5,281 nt of DNA from Gammaproteobacteria bacterium (GTDB lineage: Bacteria > Pseudomonadota > Gammaproteobacteria > Eutrophobiales > Eutrophobiaceae): the NCBI GenBank assembly GCA_012270695.1, contig JAAXHV010000628.1, positions 1 through 5,281 of the forward strand, written 5' to 3'. A model generated the notes under the pieces. The model saw only the letters and a list, made by a program, of their open reading frames with translations, did not search any database and had not been told where the DNA came from. Every line of letters starts with the position of its first letter. Position 1 is the first letter of the stretch. The translations under genes were made by a program, and so were the position numbers. Shown piece by piece: positions 1 to 5,281 of this stretch.

Positions 1-836
1 CCTTCACGCCGGCTGACGTTGAGGACTTCGAACACGTGGTTGTCGGTACGCTTGACGTAATAGCCCTGAAATTCACCAAAAGGGCCTTCCGGTTTGCGCT
101 GGTGTGGGAGTATGCGCCCTTCAATCACGATCTCAGTCTCTGCGGGGACCTGCAGGTCGATGTGGCGGCACTGGCGCATTTTCACCGGCGCCCCCATGAG
201 GCGGGAGGCAATCGCCATTTCATCCTGTTCAATAGGCACAGAGGCACAGGCCGCCATGAACACCTCCGGTGGCGGTCCGAGCAATATGGCCACTTCCAGT
301 GGTTCACCTCTCGCTTCGGCTTTCTTCTGGTATTGGGTGATGTCATGGGGCGGCGCCAGGCGCACGCGTAATTCATTGTCATCGACCATCATGGAACGGC
401 AGAAAGACAGGTTCGGGATACCCGTATCCGGCTCTTTCGCCAGGAATACGCCTGCGGTAATATAAGGACCCGCGTCATGTTCAAAATAGGTAATGTGCGG
501 CAAATCACTCATTTTGCCCTCAATATAACCAACCCCGTCAGAGACGGGTTCGACATACTCATCGGGCCCTGGCAATTGTTCATCGATGATGGATTGCCAG
601 TGCCTGCAGAAGTTGCCTTTACCGGTCCCGATGATCTCGCATAAACGAGTATGGCTGCCATAGACGTTGGATATAACGGGTACCGTCGTTCCCTTTACGT
701 TCCTGAACAGGACCGGCTTTTCACTTTCCAACTGGGAACGACCGACCACTGCGGCGAGTTCAAATTGAGGGTCCACCTCTTTTTCAACGATGTTCATCTC
801 ACCGCGCTGCAAGAGTTTTTCAATATAGTCACGCAT
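1..836 (-). CDS. UbiD family (prenyl-FMN-dependent) decarboxylase, 3' end outside window
   Basis: UbiD-family enzymes reversibly decarboxylate aromatic, heteroaromatic or alpha,beta-unsaturated acids in the cytoplasm, using prenylated FMN made by a UbiX partner. The 278 visible residues are a bit over half of the usual 450-500. The N-terminus (MRDYIEKLLQRGEM) is typical of the family. The EGPFGEFQGYY signature lies at residues 250-260. By alignment with fungal Fdc1, residues N142, H164 and E206 match the metal/cofactor ligands, and R147, E250 and E255 match the catalytic Arg-Glu-Glu network. The spacings N-R (5), E-E (44) and E-E (5) agree with Fdc1, so the enzyme looks active. The ATG at 836 is chosen because an in-frame TGA lies seven codons upstream and an AGG sits nine bases before it. 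The gene is divergent from the DUF3179 gene. Substrate is unknown: the nearby molybdenum-enzyme maturation genes favour catabolism over ubiquinone synthesis, but that is inference. No UbiX gene is in view. Confidence 0.93.
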   Translation of the reverse strand, partial: MRDYIEKLLQRGEMNIVEKEVDPQFELAAVVGRSQLESEKPVLFRNVKGTTVPVISNVYGSHTRLCEIIGTGKGNFCRHWQSIIDEQLPGPDEYVEPVSDGVGYIEGKMSDLPHITYFEHDAGPYITAGVFLAKEPDTGIPNLSFCRSMMVDDNELRVRLAPPHDITQYQKKAEARGEPLEVAILLGPPPEVFMAACASVPIEQDEMAIASRLMGAPVKMRQCRHIDLQVPAETEIVIEGRILPHQRKPEGPFGEFQGYYVKRTDNHVFEVLNVSRRE

Positions 837-943
837 TTGATTGATCCTGTTTATTCATGCGTATAATTATTTACAATATTGTTGACATTATATTCTATTA
901 CACAACGACTTTTTAATGGTAGCATTCTACCTGTATCTTAGCA
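837..943. promoter_or_regulatory. AT-rich divergent promoter region with operator-like dyad
   Basis: This gap separates the minus-strand decarboxylase from the plus-strand DUF3179 gene and is much richer in A+T than the genes around it. A perfect 10-base palindrome, ACAATATTGT, lies at 873-882. It is flanked almost symmetrically by TATAAT on the plus strand (862-867) and ATTATA (887-892), which reads TATAAT on the minus strand. The two hexamers are perfect -10 boxes that face each other and could serve the two divergent genes, giving leaders of roughly 70 and 45 bases. Candidate -35 boxes are poor: TTGATT at 837 or TTGATC at 841 for the plus strand, with spacers of 19 or 15, and TTAAAA (complement of 911-916) for the minus strand. 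A TTGACA at 882-887 has no good -10 partner. A regulator binding the dyad would cover both promoters. This is inference from sequence pattern only. Confidence 0.45.
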
Positions 944-2230
944 GTGCCCGAAAGCGGGGTTTGGGGACGATTTAATACGACCGTGACCGTGACACATAAA
1001 AAGCTATTTTTCTGGCTCCTCATGGCAATCGCACAAGCCTGTGCGTTCCTTATCTTTAAAGACCTGGCCGATATCAGCCAATGGGTCGTCCAATCCACAC
1101 GCGAATTCACCATGATGGTCTGGTATAACCGACACCTGATAGGTGTCATTGCTTTCCTTGCCCTGCTTGGTTCGATGGTGCTTTGGTGGAAAGACAAGGC
1201 AATCTGTTCCAAATATCTACTTGGATTTTTGGTCTTCCTGTTCGGCTTTAATTTTTATTCAGGCATGATCAACCCAAAATGGATGTTTCGCTCACAACAG
1301 CATGAGGCCATGTTTGTACCGGTAAACGAGGCCCCACAGTACTTGCAACAAAGCCTGCACCTGGCACATTTCGGACCGGACAGCTACGCCTCAGTTGACG
1401 ATATCAACATGGTGGTGCTGGAAACCGATAATGGCGCGTATGCCTATTCCGATTATTACATGTTGCAACCCCACGTGGTAAAAGGCGATACCATCAATGG
1501 AGAAGAAGTCATCATGACTTACTGCGGTTTGACCAACCTCGGTATCGCTTACAGCCCGGTGATTAATGAACGCCCCCTCGATCTTACGGTCATGACCCAG
1601 TTAAAAAATAACCTGGTGCTGTTTGACAAAAATAGCGGCGAGGCAATCCAGCAGCTATGGGGATCAAAGGAGCGGGACCTGACACAGTCCACGATGAAAG
1701 AATGGCCCACCATTCGCATGCCTTTCAGAGCGTACAAAGCACTCTATCCGCAGGGCAAAGTCTATATCAACGAAATTGCCGACTATAACGAAAACCCGGT
1801 TTTTGCCTTATGGGACCGTCTGGTAAGACACGGGATGATGCTCTGGGGCGTAGGATTGAACTGGGTCGACAATGACAAGCCCGCCTTTCCGACTATCGAC
1901 TTCAAGGATGACAGGTTGCCCATGAAGGAACTGGTGTACACGGTCAGCATTAATGGCGATCACGTGGCTTATTCGAAGGACTTTCTTATGGGCCGAAATC
2001 ACCCCGTCAACGTTGAAATTGGCGGTGAGCAGGTCGTCATTGGTTATGATTCGGAAAACGATTCAGTGGTGGCGTTTTTTAACGATACTGACTCAGGCGT
2101 CAACAAGGTTGATATTTTCGGGAATATCCCGGGCGGCAGGCAACTACCACGCGTCAACACACTCAAGAGCCGGCTGTTCTGGTTTATCTTTGTCGAGTTC
2201 TTTCCCGAGACTGACGTCAACCGGGCCTGA
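944..2230 (+). CDS. DUF3179-like membrane-anchored protein of unknown function
   Basis: I assign this to the DUF3179 group from its motif pattern; no biochemical role for that family is known to me. Counting from the GTG at 944, hydrophobic segments lie at about residues 21-38, 64-82 and 91-107, followed by a largely soluble region of some 320 residues, probably outside the membrane. The core has GEEVIMTYCGLTNLGIAYSP (187-206), with the family's Tyr-Cys at 193-194, then LVLFDKNSGEAIQQLWG (224-240), where the family has a similar D-x-x-[ST]-G-x-x-x-x-x-x-x-G pattern. The protein ends in FWFIFVEFFPETDV (412-425), resembling the Trp/Phe...P-x-T-x-V ending of DUF3179 proteins. Residues 338-369 look like a degenerate copy of 164-194. 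The start is uncertain: GTG 944 follows no clear ribosome site; GTG 983 and GTG 989 would give short N-termini (MTVTHKK, MTHKK) leading straight into the first helix, and GGGGA at 963-967 precedes them at a long distance. An in-frame TAG at 920-922 bars any earlier start. Confidence 0.8.
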   Translation: MPESGVWGRFNTTVTVTHKKLFFWLLMAIAQACAFLIFKDLADISQWVVQSTREFTMMVWYNRHLIGVIAFLALLGSMVLWWKDKAICSKYLLGFLVFLFGFNFYSGMINPKWMFRSQQHEAMFVPVNEAPQYLQQSLHLAHFGPDSYASVDDINMVVLETDNGAYAYSDYYMLQPHVVKGDTINGEEVIMTYCGLTNLGIAYSPVINERPLDLTVMTQLKNNLVLFDKNSGEAIQQLWGSKERDLTQSTMKEWPTIRMPFRAYKALYPQGKVYINEIADYNENPVFALWDRLVRHGMMLWGVGLNWVDNDKPAFPTIDFKDDRLPMKELVYTVSINGDHVAYSKDFLMGRNHPVNVEIGGEQVVIGYDSENDSVVAFFNDTDSGVNKVDIFGNIPGGRQLPRVNTLKSRLFWFIFVEFFPETDVNRA

Positions 2231-2404
2231 CACTGATTGACTACAAGGCCAGGCGCCACGCCGGGCCGGCACCAGGGACAAACTACCAGACAGATGCCAC
2301 AACATTGTGTATCGTTAAGCGGCATTCAAACTGGCCTGCCGCATCGTGGGAGATGTGGAAACACGTGGAAAGTATTCTGCTAAGAAATATATTCCCTGAG
2401 AACT
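2231..2404 (+). promoter_or_regulatory. Intergenic gap with phased GTGG repeats and a small hairpin
   Basis: No gene is supported in this 174-base gap. A GC-rich stretch at about 2250-2272 contains overlapping short palindromes, and GCGGCA (2319-2324) can pair with TGCCGC (2337-2342) across a 12-base loop, but no T-run follows either, so a factor-independent terminator is not supported. GTGG occurs at 2346, 2355 and 2365, the last two as identical GTGGAAA heptamers exactly 10 bases apart, which would place them on one face of the helix. AT-rich sequence (TATTCT, then AAATATATT) follows at about 2373-2393, just before the molybdopterin-binding gene. The gap may hold that operon's promoter, but I find no convincing -35/-10 pair. 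Confidence 0.3.
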
Positions 2405-3394
2405 ATGCAATTCGGCCGTATACCTGTAGTGAGCGCAGCAGGAGGTATCCTTGCTCACTCCGTAAAATATAACGGTAAGACCCTGAAAAAAGGCACGGTC
2501 CTGTCTGCGGAACAAGTCAGGCTGTTGGCGGAATCCGGCTGCGAGTCAGTCGTGATTGCACGGCTTGAAGCTACCGACCTGGATGAAAACGAGACGGCGC
2601 GGCGTATTGCAGCCCGCATTTCGGGTGAGAATGTCAGAAGCAACGACCCTAGCGCCGGAAGAAGCAATATTATTTCTGAAGTTTCCGGTCTGCTTGTTTA
2701 CGAATCCGCTGAACTGGACAGATTTAACCTGGTGAGCGAGGCGGTCACCGTTGCCGCCCTGCCACCCTGCACAGTAATCGAAGCCGGACAAGCTGTGGCG
2801 ACGATAAAAATTATCCCTTACGGCGTGGATGTTCAGATTGTGAGGCGTATCGAACAGATGCATCCTGACCAGCCACCCCTGCTTCGGGTTACCGTATTCA
2901 ACCAACTGGACGTCGGTTTTATACAAACGTTTTATCCCGGCATGAAACAGTCGATCCTGGATAAAACCCGGAAGATACTTGATGGCCGATTGCAACGTCT
3001 CGGAGGCAGTAAAGTAATCATGGAGGAACGTTGTGAACACCACGAAGGGGCCATTACTGTAGCAATTAACAGGTTACTGGGCTCAGGCTGCCGGATGATC
3101 CTGATTGCCGGCGCCAGCGCGACTGCGGACCGTCGCGATGTCATCCCGGCTGCCATTGAAGATGCAGGCGGCAAGGTCACCCACCTGGGTATGCCGGTGG
3201 AACCGGGTAACTTACTGGTACTGGGCGAATTTTCTGCCGACTGTCCGGTGATAGTCATGCCGGGGTGCGCGCGCGCTCCTGCGGTGAATGGATTTGACTG
3301 GGTGCTGGAGAGGTTGCTGGCGGGCCTGCCCGTCACCCGGGAGGATATCATGCTGATGGGAGCGGGTGGTTATATCAAGGGAAGCTCTCTATAA
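2405..3394 (+). CDS. Molybdopterin-binding protein (MoeA/CinA-type fold), stand-alone form
   Basis: This protein belongs to the molybdopterin-binding family found beside molybdenum hydroxylase and CO dehydrogenase-type genes, where it is thought to bind or hand on the molybdenum cofactor in the cytoplasm. The N-terminal part (about 1-55) has the family opening MQFGRIPV and GGILAHSV (13-20), then GRSNIISEVSGLLV (85-98) and VATIKIIPYGV (131-141). The C-terminal MoCF-type domain (about 160-320) carries GASATADRRDVIPAA (236-250), GMPVEPGNLLVLG (262-274) and PGCARAPAVNGFDWVLERL (286-304), the pterin-binding motifs. Many relatives continue into a MobA/MocA-like nucleotidyltransferase; this one stops at residue 329, just after the GAGGYIKG equivalent of the linker, so the transferase, if present, must be a separate gene. 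The ATG at 2405 matches the family N-terminus; the only ribosome-site match is a weak GAG four bases upstream. It lies 68 bases before the CoxD-like gene and is probably co-transcribed with it. Confidence 0.9.
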   Translation: MQFGRIPVVSAAGGILAHSVKYNGKTLKKGTVLSAEQVRLLAESGCESVVIARLEATDLDENETARRIAARISGENVRSNDPSAGRSNIISEVSGLLVYESAELDRFNLVSEAVTVAALPPCTVIEAGQAVATIKIIPYGVDVQIVRRIEQMHPDQPPLLRVTVFNQLDVGFIQTFYPGMKQSILDKTRKILDGRLQRLGGSKVIMEERCEHHEGAITVAINRLLGSGCRMILIAGASATADRRDVIPAAIEDAGGKVTHLGMPVEPGNLLVLGEFSADCPVIVMPGCARAPAVNGFDWVLERLLAGLPVTREDIMLMGAGGYIKGSSL

Positions 3395-3423
3395 TTCCAG
3401 GACAAACTCGATATGAGAGAAAA

Positions 3424-3453
3424 TTCAGGGGATACCTATTCTATTTTCAGGGG
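3424..3453 (+). repeat. Short direct repeat TTCAGGGG before the ATPase gene
   Basis: TTCAGGGG occurs at 3424-3431 and again at 3446-3453, 22 bases apart, in the 68-base gap between the molybdopterin-binding gene and the ATPase gene. The AGGGG of the second copy is well placed to act as the ATPase ribosome site. The first copy has no start codon at the right distance. Eight-base repeats can arise by chance, so a regulatory role is only a possibility. Confidence 0.3.
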
Positions 3454-3462
3454 TTTAAGAAG

Positions 3463-4386
3463 ATGTTTCAGTCAATCGAAGAGATAGAGCAAAAATTCGC
3501 CACGCAAGGCTATATCACCGATCGTCACCTGGCGACTACCATTTACCTGGCCACTGCCTTGGGAAAGCCGCTTTACCTGGAAGGCGAACCGGGTGTCGGC
3601 AAAACTGAGGTTGCCAAAGTCCTGGCAAAAAGCCTGGACACCGAGCTGATCAGGTTGCAATGTTATGAAGGTCTGGATACCAACCTCGCATTGTACGAAT
3701 GGAATTACCTGAGGCAAATGCTTGAGGTGCGGCTCCAGGAAGCACGCGGCGTGGACAAGGAAAAAATCGGCGACAATATCTTCGACGAACAATTCCTGTT
3801 GAAAAGGCCGCTGCTTCAGGCTATCCAGTCCCCCGGCAAGCGTCCCGTTTTGCTGATCGACGAAATTGATCGCTCAGATGATGAGTTTGAAGCGTTCCTG
3901 CTGGAAGTGTTGTCGGATTTTCAGATTACCATTCCCGAAGTGGGCACCATCAAGGCGGAACAACCGCCGTTTGTGGTATTGACATCGAATCGAACCAGGG
4001 AGATGCACGATGCGCTCAAGCGCCGCTGCCTGTACCACTGGATCGATTACCCCACCCTGGAAAAAGAACTCAACATCGTTCTGACAAAAGTGCCGACAAT
4101 AAAGGAAACGTTGTCAACCCAGGTATGTAAATTTATGGAACTATTGCGGCAGGAAGATTTCTACAAGCGCCCCGGTATCGCCGAGACCCTTGACTGGGCC
4201 AATGCCTTGCTCTCGCTTGGCATCGATGAGTTGGACCGGGAGGTCATAGAGACCACGCTGAGTTGCATACTGAAATATCGCCAGGACCAGGAAAAACTGA
4301 GCGGTGACAACCTGCAAAAAGCCCTGGCCGTCACCAAAAACTTCAAAGGCGGTCCTGCGCTCAGCGCCCGGCGCAGCATCAACTGA
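3463..4386 (+). CDS. coxD: MoxR-family AAA+ ATPase, CoxD-like
   Basis: MoxR-type AAA+ ATPases act as ATP-driven chaperones, usually with a VWA partner. CoxD of the CO dehydrogenase system is needed to build the molybdenum-copper centre, and relatives accompany other molybdenum hydroxylases. All main ATPase motifs are present: Walker A GEPGVGKT (41-48), Walker B VLLIDEIDR (129-137), sensor 1 LTSNR (173-177), a basic arginine-finger candidate KRR (186-188) and a sensor 2-like RPGIAET (236-242). Length, 307 residues, is close to that of known CoxD proteins. The ATG at 3463 follows AGGGG (3449-3453) with nine bases between. The stop codon overlaps the start of the VWA gene (TGATG), which suggests translational coupling and a shared complex. 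The symbol marks family membership; it does not show that the client is a CO dehydrogenase. Confidence 0.93.
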   Translation: MFQSIEEIEQKFATQGYITDRHLATTIYLATALGKPLYLEGEPGVGKTEVAKVLAKSLDTELIRLQCYEGLDTNLALYEWNYLRQMLEVRLQEARGVDKEKIGDNIFDEQFLLKRPLLQAIQSPGKRPVLLIDEIDRSDDEFEAFLLEVLSDFQITIPEVGTIKAEQPPFVVLTSNRTREMHDALKRRCLYHWIDYPTLEKELNIVLTKVPTIKETLSTQVCKFMELLRQEDFYKRPGIAETLDWANALLSLGIDELDREVIETTLSCILKYRQDQEKLSGDNLQKALAVTKNFKGGPALSARRSIN

Positions 4387-5281
4387 TGTCGTTTATCACC
4401 CATATTATCCGCTTTGGCAGAACCCTGCATGATGCGGGGATAGACGTCAACCCCTCCAACCTGATTGATTTAAGTCGAAGCCTTTTATATATCGACATTG
4501 CCAACTACCAGGACTTTTACGCGGCTGCCTTGGCGACCCTGATTATCAACAGGGAAGACATGGAACTGTTCACCCGCCTGTTCCATGAGTATTGGCAAGA
4601 CCGGGAAATCCCGTTTGAAGATGAACAGCCCGCTACCGAAGAAAAAAACGGGAACGGCGCCGCGGAAGCACAACAAGTGCGCCGGCAAGTACAATCTGTG
4701 GATGGTGATGCCCCGGGTGATGCAGAGGAACAAGACACGGAACCTGAACAGGTCGGTTATTCCAGCCATGAGTTGCTGGCGCAGAAAGATATCGACAGCA
4801 TGAGCGAGGCTGAACTGGAGGAAGCCCGCAAGATCATCGCTGAATTGATCGCTATCCTGGCTAATCGCAAGAGCCGGCGCTTCAGTCCGGCAAAGTCCGG
4901 ACGGCAACTGGATTTCAGAAAAATTTTCCGGCGCAGCATGCCTTATGGCGAGTACTGCTTGAAGCTGGCCTATAAAACCCACCGGCTGAAAAAAAACAAG
5001 CTCATCCTGTTCTGTGACGTGAGCGGCTCGATGGAACGTTACAGCCAGTTCCTGATTCAACTGATCTGCGCCATGGGCGCGAAAATCTCCAATATCGAAG
5101 TTGCAGTGTTCTCGACCCGCATGACCAGTATTACGCCTTACCTGAACCGTCAGGACATCGACGAGGTTGTGAAACAGATGTCAAACCAGGTGCATGACTG
5201 GGCCGGAGGCACCAATATCGGCAGCTGCCTGCGCGAGTTGAACGAGCAACAGGCTCACCAGATGCTGAGTTCCCATACCAT
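4386..5281 (+). CDS. coxE: VWA domain-containing CoxE-like protein, 3' end outside window
   Basis: CoxE-family proteins carry a C-terminal von Willebrand A domain and work with a MoxR/CoxD ATPase in maturing molybdenum hydroxylases; the Mg2+ site (MIDAS) probably binds the client or the ATPase. The 298 visible residues show an alpha-helical N-terminal region (1-75), a charged, low-complexity linker rich in Glu, Asp and Gln (about 76-122), a helical segment (about 135-160), then the VWA domain. MIDAS residues are D211, S213 and S215 in DVSGSM (211-216) and T276 in AGGTNIGSCL (273-282); the last MIDAS acidic residue would fall past the right edge. The ATG at 4386 shares its A with the TGA stop of the ATPase gene and has no ribosome site of its own, so it is probably translated by re-initiation. 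The family is usually near 400 residues, so roughly three quarters of the gene is visible. Confidence 0.93.
   Translation, partial: MSFITHIIRFGRTLHDAGIDVNPSNLIDLSRSLLYIDIANYQDFYAAALATLIINREDMELFTRLFHEYWQDREIPFEDEQPATEEKNGNGAAEAQQVRRQVQSVDGDAPGDAEEQDTEPEQVGYSSHELLAQKDIDSMSEAELEEARKIIAELIAILANRKSRRFSPAKSGRQLDFRKIFRRSMPYGEYCLKLAYKTHRLKKNKLILFCDVSGSMERYSQFLIQLICAMGAKISNIEVAVFSTRMTSITPYLNRQDIDEVVKQMSNQVHDWAGGTNIGSCLRELNEQQAHQMLSSHT

Noticed and set aside
36..465. Plus-strand reading frames of 111 and 123 codons, plus a minus-strand frame at 182-382
   Set aside because: They lie inside the UbiD coding sequence in other frames, and their translations show no recognisable domain, whereas the minus-strand frame from 836 gives a continuous, motif-complete decarboxylase.
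1..836. Assigning the decarboxylase as ubiquinone-pathway ubiD
   Set aside because: The context is molybdenum-enzyme accessory genes, and the visible sequence does not distinguish the housekeeping enzyme from catabolic UbiD relatives, so no gene symbol is given.
2249..2342. Possible terminator after the DUF3179 gene
   Set aside because: GC-rich palindromes and a 6-bp stem exist, but none is followed by a T-run, so factor-independent termination is not supported.
2231..2404. Possible molybdenum-cofactor riboswitch before the molybdopterin-binding gene
   Set aside because: The location would fit, but I cannot trace the multi-stem architecture by eye. A covariance-model search with the Moco riboswitch family would decide it.
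2546..3351. Antisense frames of 165 and 139 codons opposite the molybdopterin-binding gene
   Set aside because: They are opposite a clear family member and show no motifs; long antisense frames are common in coding DNA of this composition.
3413..3462. ATG at 3413 as an earlier start or small gene before the ATPase
   Set aside because: It is out of frame with the ATPase, its product has no recognisable features, and the ATG at 3463 has a well-placed ribosome site.
4485..5060. Antisense frame of 191 codons opposite the CoxE-like gene
   Set aside because: The plus-strand frame encodes a full DVSGSM VWA domain and extends past the window edge; the antisense product shows no domain I recognise.

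Overview
The window is a gene-dense stretch of bacterial chromosome. Its genes are moderately GC-rich, and the only clearly AT-rich patch is the divergent promoter region at about 840-920. Codon use and the protein families fit a proteobacterium, perhaps a gammaproteobacterium, but that is an impression and not a proof. I see no insertion sequence, tRNA, rRNA, CRISPR array or other clear mobile-element trace.

Layout. On the minus strand, 1-836 holds the N-terminal 278 residues of a UbiD-family (prenylated-FMN) decarboxylase that runs off the left edge with its catalytic residues intact. The gap at 837-943 is AT-rich and contains a dyad-symmetric, operator-like element between the divergent genes. 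On the plus strand follow: a membrane-anchored DUF3179-type protein of unknown function (944-2230); a 174-base gap with short GTGG repeats; a free-standing molybdopterin-binding (MoeA/CinA-fold) protein (2405-3394); a CoxD-like MoxR AAA+ ATPase (3463-4386); and a CoxE-like VWA protein (from 4386, cut by the right edge). The ATPase and VWA genes overlap by one base (TGATG).

How the genes may work together. A MoxR/CoxD ATPase, a CoxE VWA protein and a molybdopterin-binding protein form a set known from gene clusters of the molybdenum hydroxylase (xanthine dehydrogenase / CO dehydrogenase) family. There, CoxD and CoxE help mature the active-site metal centre, and the pterin-binding protein is thought to handle the cofactor. 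No catalytic subunits of such an enzyme lie in the window; the likely place for them is beyond the right edge. A divergent UbiD decarboxylase next to this set suggests catabolism of an aromatic or heteroaromatic acid that uses both decarboxylation and Mo-dependent hydroxylation, as in furan-acid degradation. The substrate cannot be read from this sequence. The DUF3179 protein is the least understood gene; it has three predicted N-terminal membrane segments and what looks like an internal duplication.

Two real genes, the UbiD decarboxylase and the CoxE-like protein, are open at the window edges and have no stop codon inside it.
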